Assembly (NCBI GenBank): GCA_965284315.1
Contig: OZ260072.1
Span: forward strand, 1,488,001-1,552,000
DNA: 64,000 nucleotides
From: PCRC01 sp017848435
GTDB taxonomy: Bacteria; Pseudomonadota; Gammaproteobacteria; Burkholderiales; Burkholderiaceae_C
Direction: 5' to 3'
Positions 1 through 8,735 of the stretch are shown one piece after another. Position 1 is the first letter of the stretch. Each line of letters starts with the position of its first letter. The notes beneath the pieces were generated by a model, which searched no databases, was not told the DNA's origin, and was given only the letters and a program-made list of their open reading frames with translations. The translations under genes were made by a program, and so were the position numbers.

Positions 1-1493
1 TGTCGGCGGTGGAGGGGCTGGAGCTGATCTCGCCGGCACTGAAGCGCTATGTGATGCCGCTGTCGCTCGTCATCATCTTCTGCCTGTTCTGGGTACAAAA
101 GAAGGGCACAACCGGCATTGGCAAGTTTTTTGGCCCTGTCTGTGCGGTGTGGTTTGTGGTGATTGGTGTGCTGGGTGTGCCGCACATCCTGGCCCACCCC
201 GAGGTGCTGGGCGCGCTGAGCCCACACCACGCGCTGCGTTTCATCCTGCAGCAACCGGGCACCACCTTTGTGCTGCTCGGCGCGCTGGTGCTGTGTGTCA
301 CCGGCGTGGAGGCCCTGTACGCCGACATGGGGCACTTTGGCAAGCAACCCATTCGCTTGGCCTGGTTCACCCTGGTGATGCCAGCGCTGCTGCTCAACTA
401 CTTTGGCCAGGGCGCGATGCTGCTCTACACGCCCGAGCACGTCAGCAACCCGTTTTATTTGATGGCGCCCGACTGGGCGCTGATCCCGTTGGTGATCCTG
501 GCGACCGCCGCCACCGTGATCGCGTCCCAAGCCCTGCTGTCGGCGGCGTTTTCCGTGACCAAGCAGGCGATCCAGCTCGGTTATTTCCCGCGCATGGTGA
601 TCCGCCACACCTCGGTGCGTGAAACCGGGCAGATCTACATTCCGGCGGTGAACTGGTCGCTGTTTGTGGCCATTGTGGTGGCGGTGGCACTGTTCAAAAC
701 CTCGTCCAACCTGGCCACGGCCTATGGCATTGCGGTCACGACCGACATGCTCATCACCACCGTGCTGACCTTCTTCGTCATCCGCTACGCGTGGAAGTTG
801 CCGCTGCTGCTGTGCATCGCCGCCACCGGCATGTTTTTTGTGATTGACCTGATGCTGTTCGCCTCGAACACGCTGAAGTTCTTCCACGGGGGCTGGTTCC
901 CGGTGCTGATCGGTGTGGCGATGTTCACCGTGATGATGACCTGGAAACAGGGCCGCAAGCTGCTCAATGAAAAGGTGCGCGCCGACGCGCTGGACCTGCC
1001 GAGTTTTCTGGAGGCGGTGTTCATCAGCCCGCCGGTGCGGGTCGAGGGCACGGCCGTGTTCCTGACCAGCGACCCCGGCACCGTGCCCAATGCGCTGCTG
1101 CACAACCTCAAGCACAACAAGGTGCTGCACGAGCACAACCTGTTCGTCACGGTGAAAAGCCACGAGGTGCCGTGGATCGGGCTGGACAAGCGGCTGGAGA
1201 TCGAATCGTTGGGTCACGACTGCTGGCAGGTCAGCATCCACTACGGCTTCAAGAACGACCCCGACGTGCCCCGCGCGCTGGAGCAGATCCGCGGGCGCGG
1301 CTGCGAGTTCGAGCCAATGAACACCAGCTACTTTCTGTCGCGTGACCTGGTGGTGCCCAGCATCGGGCGCGGCATGATGATGTGGCGCGAAAAACTCTTT
1401 GCGCAGATGCACCACAACGCCAGCGGCGCGGCCGACTTCCTGAACCTGCCCAACAACGCGGTGGTGGAGCTCGGCTCGAAGATCGAAATCTGA
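1..1493 (+). CDS. kup: Low-affinity potassium transporter Kup (5' end outside window)
   Basis: Kup/HAK-type K+:H+ symporter of the inner membrane. The open frame runs in from the left edge. The first residues (SAVEGLEL) match the loop that sits about 130 residues into Kup proteins, so roughly a fifth of the gene is missing and the GTG near position 9 is not the true start. Hydrophobic membrane segments fill the first ~310 visible residues. They include the conserved segment with DMGHFG and the AFSVTKQAIQLGYFPR loop. A soluble C-terminal domain follows, as is usual. The next gene, gshB, is 49 bases downstream in the same direction. A functional link to gshB is only inference: glutathione gates other K+ systems, not Kup. 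Confidence 0.93.
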   Translation, partial: SAVEGLELISPALKRYVMPLSLVIIFCLFWVQKKGTTGIGKFFGPVCAVWFVVIGVLGVPHILAHPEVLGALSPHHALRFILQQPGTTFVLLGALVLCVTGVEALYADMGHFGKQPIRLAWFTLVMPALLLNYFGQGAMLLYTPEHVSNPFYLMAPDWALIPLVILATAATVIASQALLSAAFSVTKQAIQLGYFPRMVIRHTSVRETGQIYIPAVNWSLFVAIVVAVALFKTSSNLATAYGIAVTTDMLITTVLTFFVIRYAWKLPLLLCIAATGMFFVIDLMLFASNTLKFFHGGWFPVLIGVAMFTVMMTWKQGRKLLNEKVRADALDLPSFLEAVFISPPVRVEGTAVFLTSDPGTVPNALLHNLKHNKVLHEHNLFVTVKSHEVPWIGLDKRLEIESLGHDCWQVSIHYGFKNDPDVPRALEQIRGRGCEFEPMNTSYFLSRDLVVPSIGRGMMMWREKLFAQMHHNASGAADFLNLPNNAVVELGSKIEI

Positions 1494-1500
1494 CATCATC

Positions 1501-1527
1501 CCGCCGGCAGCGCGTCGGCGGCTTCTT
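1501..1527 (+). terminator. Possible weak terminator after kup
   Basis: Six-base stem CCGCCG (1501-1506) with CGGCGG (1516-1521), followed by CTTCTT. It lies 7 bases after the kup stop and just before gshB. The T tract is poor, so termination may be partial. Confidence 0.35.
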
Positions 1528-1542
1528 GGCGACAATCGCGGC

Positions 1543-2505
1543 ATGAACCTGCTTTTCATTGCCGACCCGCTCGACACCTTCGCCATCTACAAAGACACCA
1601 CCTTTGCGATGATGCGCACGCTGCAGGCGCGCGGTCACCGCATCGCGGTGTGTGAGCCCAAAGACATCCTGTGGCAGCGCGGTGGTCGCGTCACCGCCTA
1701 TGTGCGCGACATCACCCTCACCGGTGACCCGGTGGCCTGGTACACCGCCGAACAAGAAGCCCCGCACGAGCGCCCCCAGGCGCTGGCCGACTTTGGCGCG
1801 GTGCTGATGCGCAAAGACCCGCCGTTTGATTCGGAGTACTTCTACGCCACCCATTTGCTGGAACAGGCCGAACGCGAAGGCGCCCGGGTGTTCAACAAGC
1901 CGCGCGCGCTGCGCGACCACCCGGAAAAACTCGCCATCCTGGAGTTTCCAGACCTGATCGGCCCGACGCTGGTGACCCGCGACGCCGACGACATCAAGCG
2001 CTTCCACGCCGAGCACCAGGACATCATCCTCAAACCGCTGGACGGCATGGGCGGTATGGGCATCTTCCGCGTCAAGGCCGACGCGCTGAATTTGGGCAGC
2101 ATCATTGAAACGCTGAACCGCGGCGGTGCGCAAACGGTGATGGTGCAGAAATTCCTGCCGGAAATCGCCCAGGGCGACAAGCGTGTGCTGGTGATCGGCG
2201 GCAAGGCGGTGCCGTTTTGCCTGGCCCGCATCCCGCAGGGCACCGAGGTGCGCGGCAACCTGGCAGCCGGCGGCAAGGGCGTGGCCCAGCCACTGAGCGC
2301 GCGCGACCGGCAGATCGTGGACATTCTGGGCCCGACGCTGCTGTCGCGTGGCCTGCTGCTGGCCGGGGTGGATGTGATTGGCGACTGCGTGACCGAAATC
2401 AACGTCACCAGCCCGACCTGCTTCCAGGAGATCTTTGACCAGACCGGCTGCGACGTGGCAGCGCTGTTTGCCGACGCGCTGGAGGCGGCCGTGGCAGCCG
2501 CCTGA
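1543..2505 (+). CDS. gshB: Glutathione synthetase
   Basis: ATP-grasp ligase joining gamma-glutamylcysteine and glycine, the second step of glutathione synthesis, in the cytoplasm. At 320 residues it has the normal length for proteobacterial GshB. The N-terminal GshB domain covers about residues 1-120. The ATP-grasp part shows the glycine-rich loop LKPLDGMGGMGIFRV near residue 165 and the metal/substrate motif TEINVTSPTC near 285, both diagnostic. The ATG at 1543 fits the family start (MNLLFIADPLDTF). No gshA is visible in the window. Confidence 0.95.
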   Translation: MNLLFIADPLDTFAIYKDTTFAMMRTLQARGHRIAVCEPKDILWQRGGRVTAYVRDITLTGDPVAWYTAEQEAPHERPQALADFGAVLMRKDPPFDSEYFYATHLLEQAEREGARVFNKPRALRDHPEKLAILEFPDLIGPTLVTRDADDIKRFHAEHQDIILKPLDGMGGMGIFRVKADALNLGSIIETLNRGGAQTVMVQKFLPEIAQGDKRVLVIGGKAVPFCLARIPQGTEVRGNLAAGGKGVAQPLSARDRQIVDILGPTLLSRGLLLAGVDVIGDCVTEINVTSPTCFQEIFDQTGCDVAALFADALEAAVAAA

Positions 2506-2522
2506 GGGGCATCGGGCGCTGA

Positions 2523-2590
2523 TTTTCAGGCCAAATTGGCCTTGGGCCTCCGTGAAATCTTGCGGTGCAGCTATGAATTTGGGAGCGAAT
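2523..2590 (+). repeat. Dispersed ~65-bp repeat, copy 1
   Basis: Begins TTTTCA, then 17 bases, then GCCTCCGTGAAATCTTGCGG, then AGCTATGAATTT. It aligns without gaps to the copy inside recG (43373-43433). It starts 18 bases after the gshB stop and supplies the stop codon and last few codons of the convergent amidotransferase gene, in antisense orientation. Confidence 0.75.
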
Positions 2591-3362
2591 CGCCGTCCAC
2601 AAACACCCGCAGCTCGCCCGGCGCCAGGCGCACCCAGGCCTCGTTGGTGGTGAGCGGGGTGGTCACCACCACCGCCACCCGGTCGCTCGGCTGGGTGTGC
2701 TGGGCAAAGTCCACGCTGACGTCGTCGTCGCGCAGCGTGGCGTGGGCGAACGGGTGCTGGCGCACCACGTAGTGCAGGTCGGTGCTGGCATGGGCCCACA
2801 GCGCCTGGCCGTTGCCCAGCAGGGCGTTGAAGGTGCCATGCGCGGCGATGCGGGGCAGCAACTCGCGCAGGGTCAGCGTCAGCTCGGCCACGCTGGGCAT
2901 GTCGGCGTGCGACTTGGCCATTTCCTGCAGCAGCCAGCAGAAGGCGCGTTCGCTGTCGGTGCTGCCCACCGGGCGGAAGCTGCCGTGCAGCCGGGGGTGG
3001 AAGTCTTTCAAATCGCCGTTGTGGGCAAACACCCAATAGCGGCCCCACAGCTCGCGCACAAACGGGTGGCAGTTTTGCAGCGCCACCGCGCCCTGCGTGG
3101 CCTTGCGGATGTGGGCAATGACGTTGCGGCTGCGGATCGGGTAGCGGCGGATCAGCTCGGCCACCGGCGAGTCGGCGGCGGGCTGGTGGTCCACAAAGTG
3201 CCGCAGTCCCTTGTCGCTGCCGGGCTCCGGGCCGCCTTCAAAAAACGCAATGCCCCAACCGTCGGCGTGGTGGTCGGTGCGGCCGCCGCGCTGGGCGAAG
3301 CCGGTGAAGCTGAAGGTCACGTCGGTGGGCGTGTTGCAGTTCATTCCCAGAAGCTGGCACAT
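2571..3362 (-). CDS. Class II glutamine amidotransferase (YafJ-like)
   Basis: Ntn-type glutaminase domain protein of 263 residues. The start at 3362 is chosen because it places the catalytic cysteine directly after the initiator methionine (MCQLLGMNCNTPTDV). The family motifs RGGRTDHHADGWGIAFF, the arginine-containing RSRNVIAHIRKAT segment and CHPFVRELWGRYWVFAHNG follow. The acceptor substrate is not known for this family. The last codons and the stop lie inside a dispersed repeat copy, so the C terminus may have been altered by it. The stop of the MFS gene upstream on the same strand is 4 bases away, suggesting cotranscription. Confidence 0.9.
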   Translation of the reverse strand: MCQLLGMNCNTPTDVTFSFTGFAQRGGRTDHHADGWGIAFFEGGPEPGSDKGLRHFVDHQPAADSPVAELIRRYPIRSRNVIAHIRKATQGAVALQNCHPFVRELWGRYWVFAHNGDLKDFHPRLHGSFRPVGSTDSERAFCWLLQEMAKSHADMPSVAELTLTLRELLPRIAAHGTFNALLGNGQALWAHASTDLHYVVRQHPFAHATLRDDDVSVDFAQHTQPSDRVAVVVTTPLTTNEAWVRLAPGELRVFVDGDSLPNS

Positions 3363-3366
3363 GCTG

Positions 3367-4839
3367 TTACCCGGCTTTCTGCGGCACTGCGCGCAACTGC
3401 CAGGCCGCCACCAAAGCCATGGCGCACAGGCCAGCCAGCATCCCAAACGACTCGTTGAACGCCAGCAGCCGCGCCGGGCTGGTGGCCGCAACGGTCAGGC
3501 TGTCGCCGTGCACCGCCAGCCGCCATTCGAGCACGATGCCGCACAGGCTGACACCGGCCGCGCCGCCCAGCATGCGCACAAAATTGATCGCGCTGGCGCC
3601 CTGCGGGATCAGGTTCTTGTCGATGCCCCGCATCGCGCCGAGGTTGAGCGACGGCAAAATAAAGCCCAGCCCGATGCGGCCCAGAATCGCCCAGGCCACC
3701 AGCACCCACAGCGCCGTGCCCAGGCCCACGGTGACCATCAGGCCAAACGACAACGCCAGCAGCGCCAGGCCAATGCTGACCAGCAAGTAGGTCGGCTGCC
3801 GGTCGGCCAGCCGGCCCACGCCGGCAATCGTCAGGGCCAGCACCACGCCCGCCGGCAGCAGCAGCGTGCCGACGTGCGACGGCGACAGCCCCAGCCCCAG
3901 CTGCAGGTACACCGGCAGCAAGTAGGTGGAACCGAACAGCGCCGTGCCGTAGATGAAGGCCACGATGCTGCCCATGGCGAACTGCCGGTAGCCAAACAGC
4001 GCCAGGTTCATCAGCGGTTCCTTGCCCGCCGCCGCCACGCGGCGTTGCCACCAAATGAAAGCCACCAGCGCCGCCACCGCGCCGCCCAGCAGCCCGCCGG
4101 CTTCGGCTGCCGAGCCGCCGTGCAGCGCCACCAGCCCGTTCAGCAGGCACAGCGTGCCGGCACTGCCAAGCAGCAGGCCACGCCAGTCGAGTGCAGCGCC
4201 GGCCCGGTTGGCGGCCACGCCGCCAGGGGCCGACACCGGCACATAGGTGCGCGCCAGCCAGAGCGAGGCCACACAGAACGGCACCACCATGAAGAAGATC
4301 GAGCGCCAGCCAAACACATCCACCAACACGCCGCCAATGCTGGGCCCCAGCGCCGGCGCCAGCACCACGCCCATGCCAAAAATGCCGCTGGCGCGGCCCT
4401 GCTCGTGCGGCTCGAAGGCGCGCAGGATGATGATGGCGGGAATCGGCTGCACCACACCGGCCGCCAGCCCTTCGGCCACCCGGGCCAGCAGCACCAGGTC
4501 GTAGTGGTTGGAAAAGCCGCCCACCAGCCCGCCCACCAGCAGCAGCCACATGGCCACCGAATAGGTCTGGCGGTAGCCATAGCGCGCCAGCAGCCACGGC
4601 GTGGTCAGCATCGACACCGTCATCGCCACCATGAAGCCGGAACTGACCCACTGCGCGCGCTCCTGCCCGATGGTGAAAAAGTGGCTCATGTCCGGAATCG
4701 CCACGTTGACGATGGTGGACGACATGATCGACGCCATCGTGCCGACCATCACCGACAGCAGCAACAGCCAGCGGTAGCGCGGGCCGTAGCGTTCGCGCAG
4801 CGAGGCGATCGAGTCGGTGGGTGGGGTCGGGGTGGCCAT
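3367..4839 (-). CDS. MFS drug transporter, DHA2 (EmrB/QacA-like) family
   Basis: Predicted 14-helix inner-membrane proton antiporter of 490 residues, normal for DHA2. The N-terminal helix region carries the conserved STIVNVAIPDM motif (motif D1-like, near residue 42). The loop 2-3 motif is LLARYGYRQTY, and the antiporter motif C-like stretch GVVLAPALGPSIGGVLVD lies near residue 155. Export of a toxic compound is expected; the substrate cannot be read from sequence. No MarR/TetR regulator or EmrA partner is adjacent. It lies directly upstream of the amidotransferase on the same strand and diverges from the transaminase gene. Confidence 0.88.
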   Translation of the reverse strand: MATPTPPTDSIASLRERYGPRYRWLLLLSVMVGTMASIMSSTIVNVAIPDMSHFFTIGQERAQWVSSGFMVAMTVSMLTTPWLLARYGYRQTYSVAMWLLLVGGLVGGFSNHYDLVLLARVAEGLAAGVVQPIPAIIILRAFEPHEQGRASGIFGMGVVLAPALGPSIGGVLVDVFGWRSIFFMVVPFCVASLWLARTYVPVSAPGGVAANRAGAALDWRGLLLGSAGTLCLLNGLVALHGGSAAEAGGLLGGAVAALVAFIWWQRRVAAAGKEPLMNLALFGYRQFAMGSIVAFIYGTALFGSTYLLPVYLQLGLGLSPSHVGTLLLPAGVVLALTIAGVGRLADRQPTYLLVSIGLALLALSFGLMVTVGLGTALWVLVAWAILGRIGLGFILPSLNLGAMRGIDKNLIPQGASAINFVRMLGGAAGVSLCGIVLEWRLAVHGDSLTVAATSPARLLAFNESFGMLAGLCAMALVAAWQLRAVPQKAG

Positions 4840-4946
4840 GTCAGCGCGTCAGGTCAGTGGGGCATTGTGCCCGCCCTTGGGCCAGCACGTTGGCCGCAGC
4901 GGGTGCAAAATCGTCGGGCGCCGCCGTCGGCGCAGCAGGAGACACC

Positions 4947-6287
4947 GTGGCCTTCACCGATCTCGGCATGGACAACCAGTGGTTGCCTTTCACGCCCAAC
5001 CGCAGCTTCCAGAACGACCCGCGCATTTTTGTGGCCGCCGATGGCATGCACTTCACCACCCACGACGGCCGCCAGGTGCTGGACGGCATCTCCAGCCTGT
5101 GGTGCGTGGGTGCCGGCCACAACCGCCGGCCCATTGTCGATGCCATCAAGGCCCAGCTCGACACGCTGGACTACGCCACCGCCTTCCACGCCAGCAACGA
5201 CCAGGCCTTCAAGGCCGCAGCGATGGTCGCCGCCCTGGCGCCCGGCGACTTGAACAAGGTGCTGTTCTGCAACTCCGGTTCCGAGGCGGCCGACACGTCC
5301 TTGAAAGTGGCGCTGGCCTACCACCGCGCACGCGGCGAAGGCCACCGCAACGTCTTCATTGGCCGCGAGCGGGCGTACCACGGGGTGGGTTTTGGCGGCA
5401 TGAGCGTGGGCGGCATTCCCGCCAACCGCAAGGCGTTTGGCAGCAGCCTGCTGCCGCGGGTGGACCACCTGCGCTTCATCCACGACCCGGTGCACCACGC
5501 GTTCATCCACAACGAGGAGCCCGTCTGGGCCGACGACCCGCTGCTGGAACTGGAAACCCGCCTGCTGCCCCTGCACGACCCCAGCAACGTGGCGGCCATC
5601 ATCGTGGAGCCGGTGGCGGGCAGTGCGGGCTGGTACATCCCGCCCAAGGGCTATTTGAGGCGTTTGCGCGATATCTGCGACAAACATGGCATCTTGTTGA
5701 TTTTTGACGAGGTGATCACCGGTTTTGGCCGCCTGGGCGCGCCGTTCGCGGCCGACTTCTACGGCGTGGTGCCGGATATGCTGAACTTTGCCAAAGGCGT
5801 CACCAACGGCGTCATTCCGCTCGGCGGCGTGGTGTGCCGAGAGCACCTGTACAGCGCGGTGATGGCCGCGCACAGCGGGGCGCCGGAACACGCCATTGAG
5901 TTTTTCCACGGCTACACCTACTCCGGGCACCCGGTGGCCTGCGCGGCAGCGATCGCCACGCTGAACCTGTACGCGCAGGACGACCTGTTCGCCCGTGCCG
6001 GTGGCATGGGCCGCGTGCTGGGCGATGCGGTGCACGGCGCCCTCACGGGCCTGCCCACGGTGAATGGCCTCCGCAGTTTTGGTTTGGCGGCGGCGGTGGA
6101 GCTGGCCCCGGTGCCCGGTTTGCCGGGCAAACGCGCCTACGACGTGTTCATGACCTGCTTCCACCACGGCGTGTTGGTGCGCCCGGCGGGCGACAACGTG
6201 GTGGTGTGCCCGCCTTTCATCGTGGAGAAAAGCCAGATCGACCAGATCGTCACCACGCTGGCGGCGGCCATCCGGCAGCACGCCTGA
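4947..6287 (+). CDS. Omega-amino acid (beta-alanine):pyruvate transaminase
   Basis: Class III PLP-dependent aminotransferase of 446 residues. I place the start at the GTG at 4947 because AGGAG lies 5 bases upstream and the product then begins near the family's N terminus (MDNQWLPFTPNRSF). The PLP-contacting aspartate is D254 in FDEVITGFGR and the Schiff-base lysine is K283 in NFAKGVTNG. The segment GRQVLDGISSLWCVGAGH is typical of beta-alanine:pyruvate transaminases, which make malonate semialdehyde and alanine. Other omega-amino acids or putrescine are possible substrates. It diverges from the MFS gene, with the promoter region in 4840-4946. Confidence 0.88.
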   Translation: MAFTDLGMDNQWLPFTPNRSFQNDPRIFVAADGMHFTTHDGRQVLDGISSLWCVGAGHNRRPIVDAIKAQLDTLDYATAFHASNDQAFKAAAMVAALAPGDLNKVLFCNSGSEAADTSLKVALAYHRARGEGHRNVFIGRERAYHGVGFGGMSVGGIPANRKAFGSSLLPRVDHLRFIHDPVHHAFIHNEEPVWADDPLLELETRLLPLHDPSNVAAIIVEPVAGSAGWYIPPKGYLRRLRDICDKHGILLIFDEVITGFGRLGAPFAADFYGVVPDMLNFAKGVTNGVIPLGGVVCREHLYSAVMAAHSGAPEHAIEFFHGYTYSGHPVACAAAIATLNLYAQDDLFARAGGMGRVLGDAVHGALTGLPTVNGLRSFGLAAAVELAPVPGLPGKRAYDVFMTCFHHGVLVRPAGDNVVVCPPFIVEKSQIDQIVTTLAAAIRQHA

Positions 6288-6290
6288 GGC

Positions 6291-7127
6291 TTACTTCGCC
6301 TGGGGCTTGAACCGCTCGCGCAGCTCGGCGCAGTGGTCCTTGGGGGGCAGCGGCGGGGTGAGCCACCAGGCGTCAAAACGGGCGCTGTTGGCGTCCACGG
6401 ACACGGTGTCGGCGGCCAGCAGGCGCACCGTTTTCACCGCCAGCGTGGCCGGCAGGTGCTGTGGGATGCCCAGCGCGCGGTCCACATGGCCGCTGCCGGC
6501 CAGCACCAGCACGGTTTTGCCGGGCAACACGGCGGCCGCCGTGGCGTCGGCCATGGCCCGGTCGCGCGCCACCTGGATGCGCGCCATCGCCGGCAACTGG
6601 CTGGCGGGCAGCAGGCCGCAGTGGCCGTCGGCGATCAGTTGCTGTTGGTTGGCCCATGCGGGGGCGCTCAGGCGGGTGTCGAGCGTCGTGTCTTGCATCG
6701 CGCCGCGTGTGCCGGCGCGCGGCAGGTTGGCGCCGAGCACCGGCACCCCGGCGCGCACCGCCGCCATCACCACCGGCCCGTAGGTGGGCCAGGGCCAGCC
6801 AGAGGTGTCCCAGCGCAGGGTGTCGCGCACCGTGGTTTCGGTGGCATCCGGGGGCAGGGCGGCGGTGCTGCCACCGGTGTCGGCCATTTCCAGCACCAGC
6901 GCAGCGAGCTGGCCGCGTGCCGCCAGTTGGTTCACGGTGTCGCGCTGCAGTTGCTGGTGTTCGGGCGCGTCGTGCTGTTCACCCAGCAGCAGCACGTCGG
7001 CGGGCAGCACGGCGTCGAGCTGGCTGGTTTGCAGGCGGGTGGGGCTGGGTGGCGGCGCGGCACAGCCCAGCAGGGCCGCAAGCAACGCAAAGGAGAGAAA
7101 AACGGGGAGAGAAAAAAGTGGCCGCAT
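6291..7127 (-). CDS. ChaN-like (DUF399) lipoprotein
   Basis: Predicted outer-membrane or periplasm-facing lipoprotein of 278 residues. The signal peptide ends in lipobox ALLGC, with the lipidated cysteine at residue 22. The ChaN/EreA-like fold shows LLGEQHDAPEHQQLQ near residue 47, and LVLAGSGHVDRALGIPQHL near the C terminus. ChaN of Campylobacter binds haem pairs, but binding here is untested. The gene is convergent with the transaminase (3-base gap) and lies downstream of the DUF3567 gene on the same strand. Confidence 0.82.
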   Translation of the reverse strand: MRPLFSLPVFLSFALLAALLGCAAPPPSPTRLQTSQLDAVLPADVLLLGEQHDAPEHQQLQRDTVNQLAARGQLAALVLEMADTGGSTAALPPDATETTVRDTLRWDTSGWPWPTYGPVVMAAVRAGVPVLGANLPRAGTRGAMQDTTLDTRLSAPAWANQQQLIADGHCGLLPASQLPAMARIQVARDRAMADATAAAVLPGKTVLVLAGSGHVDRALGIPQHLPATLAVKTVRLLAADTVSVDANSARFDAWWLTPPLPPKDHCAELRERFKPQAK

Positions 7128-7158
7128 GGCCTGATGCTACGGGCTGGGCCAAACCCGC

Positions 7159-7179
7159 GTGCCCGGCGTGGCCGGGCAC
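7159..7179 (-). other. Perfect 9-bp hairpin between DUF3567 and ChaN genes
   Basis: GTGCCCGGC (7159-7167) pairs with GCCGGGCAC (7171-7179) across a 3-base loop. No T run follows on either strand, so this may slow or attenuate transcription or protect an mRNA end rather than act as a standard terminator. Confidence 0.4.
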
Positions 7180-7190
7180 CGGCGCACCTG

Positions 7191-7490
7191 TCAGTGCATC
7201 ACCACCGGGTTCTGGGCCAGGCCGGTGTAGCGTTCCAGCGCGTCTTCCACCTCTTCGGCGGTGGGCATGCTGGTTTGCCAGGCGCTGATCTGCTGCTGGA
7301 ACAGTTCGGCCCAGGAGCCGTCGAGGTAAACCTCTTTGCCCGAACGTTTGTCGACGATCTCGAAACCATGGCGGGCCAGCTCGGGGTGCAGCGGCGCGGG
7401 CAGGGTGTCGTCACCGGCGTCGGGCTGGATGTGCACCACGGCGAACGAGTCGGAGTCGTAAAGCATCTGCATGTTGTCAATGGTATCCAT
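7191..7490 (-). CDS. DUF3567 family protein
   Basis: Small acidic cytoplasmic protein of 99 residues, of a family largely confined to betaproteobacteria, with no known function. The conserved start region (NMQMLYDSDSFAVVHI) and a C-terminal region of the form EVEDALERY are visible. An ATG at 7490 is preferred over an upstream start at 7526 because GGAG lies 9 bases before it. The gene is read away from the DUF3108 gene end and toward chaN. Confidence 0.8.
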   Translation of the reverse strand: MDTIDNMQMLYDSDSFAVVHIQPDAGDDTLPAPLHPELARHGFEIVDKRSGKEVYLDGSWAELFQQQISAWQTSMPTAEEVEDALERYTGLAQNPVVMH

Positions 7491-7556
7491 GGTGCGCGTC
7501 TCCGGCGAAGTTTGGTTTGTAATCAAAAAGGTTTTGCAGGGGAACCGTGGTTTTTT

Positions 7557-8681
7557 TCACGGTGTTTCGCTGCTCTCCCATGATTGATCGACCAAATTTC
7601 CGCCGACTTGAGACAATTTTATGCGTGCAGGTAAAAAACCCAGTTTTTCGGCAAACCAAAGTTCTATCTGCTGGTCGTAAGCATGTCGGGGTTTGCGGAC
7701 GAGTTTCAAGGCGCGCACCTCGCCGCCCGGTAAGCCTAAGGTTTCTTCGCCCACCACCACAAACTGCCAGACCTCGGCGTCCTTGGCGCCCGCGGTCTGG
7801 ATGGGCAGCGTGCGGCCGGCGGTGAAGCGGCCCGGGTTGCCCGCCAGCAGGCTGCTGATCTGCAGCACCACGCTCAGCCGGTCTTGCGCGCCGGGCAGCA
7901 GCGCCGCCTGCGGCGTGTTGGCGCTGAAGACGATCTGCCCCTTGTCGCGCACAAAATGCGCCGCCTGCTCGCTGCGCGCCTTGTCGGCAAACCGCGTGGG
8001 GGCCAGGCCGTGGGCCGTGAGCCGGCCACTGCTGGTCTGGGAGCGGTTGCCGAGCAGGAAGTTGCCCACCACCAGCTGCGCCTCGTAGGCGGCCGGGTCT
8101 CCGCCCGCGCCGGGCTGCCACAGCAAATGCCCCTTGCCGCTGAAGCCAAAACCTTTGGTCTTGCCTTCAATTTTGTAATTCAGCCGCACCGCCCCCGGCA
8201 CCTTGACCTTGGCATTGGCCAGCGCCGCCACCTGCGCCATCAGTTCGGGGGAGGCGGTGGCCTCGCTTGAGCTGGCGTCGTCGGGGGTGTCGGCCGCAGG
8301 CGGGGCGGGGGGCTTGTCTGCCGCCGAGGTGCTGACCATGCGCATGGCTGGCGCATCCAGCAGCGGCTGGGGTTGCAGGCCTGTTTGTGCTTCTGAATTT
8401 GTAGCTGAATCGCTAGGTTTTACTAAGGCTGGAGACGGATTTGGCTTCAAAACTGGCGCTGCAGCCGCCACCACCGCTTTTTTGGGGGCTTCCGCGGGGG
8501 TTTGTGGCACCACAGGCACCGGTGCTGCGCTCACGCGCCAACTGGGCGCCGCTGCGCCGGGGGCGATGGGCAGCGGGCGTGGCGGTGCGGCGTACAACAG
8601 CCACAGGTGCACCGCCAGCACCCCGGCCACCAGCACGGCCATGGTGGCGCGGGGTACGGGCGAACGGGACAAATCACTCAT
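7557..8681 (-). CDS. DUF3108 domain protein with N-terminal membrane anchor
   Basis: A 374-residue protein. One membrane segment lies at about residues 13-32, then a long Pro/Ala-rich linker to about 145, then a soluble domain matching DUF3108 (residues ~150-374, with LNYKIEGKTKGFGFSGKGHLLW at its start). The family is envelope-associated in betaproteobacteria and of unknown function; the domain should face the periplasm. A dispersed repeat copy (8389-8452) is translated inside the linker, giving ALVKPSDSATNSEA. The linker evidently tolerates insertion. The start at 8681 (MSDLSRSPV) diverges from the FAH gene with 54 bases between. Confidence 0.8.
   Translation of the reverse strand: MSDLSRSPVPRATMAVLVAGVLAVHLWLLYAAPPRPLPIAPGAAAPSWRVSAAPVPVVPQTPAEAPKKAVVAAAAPVLKPNPSPALVKPSDSATNSEAQTGLQPQPLLDAPAMRMVSTSAADKPPAPPAADTPDDASSSEATASPELMAQVAALANAKVKVPGAVRLNYKIEGKTKGFGFSGKGHLLWQPGAGGDPAAYEAQLVVGNFLLGNRSQTSSGRLTAHGLAPTRFADKARSEQAAHFVRDKGQIVFSANTPQAALLPGAQDRLSVVLQISSLLAGNPGRFTAGRTLPIQTAGAKDAEVWQFVVVGEETLGLPGGEVRALKLVRKPRHAYDQQIELWFAEKLGFLPARIKLSQVGGNLVDQSWESSETP
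8389..8452 (-). repeat. Dispersed ~65-bp repeat, copy 2 (inside the DUF3108 gene)
   Basis: Read on the minus strand: TTTTGA, 17 bases, GCCTTAGTAAAACCTAGCG, then AGCTACAAATTC and AGC. Same spacing as the other full copies. It is translated in the same frame as the copies in ubiA and glpK. Confidence 0.75.
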
Positions 8682-8735
8682 CCCCAAACCATACGCGATA
8701 CCGAACCCCTGCGCGGCTGCGTGACAATCTGTTGC

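Noticed and set aside
1249..3048. Open frame of 599 codons on the minus strand
   Set aside because: Runs antisense through kup and gshB and out of frame through the amidotransferase gene; no recognisable domain.
3211..5253. Open frame of 680 codons on the plus strand
   Set aside because: Antisense to the MFS gene, whose helices and motifs are clear; product is His/Gln/Arg-rich.
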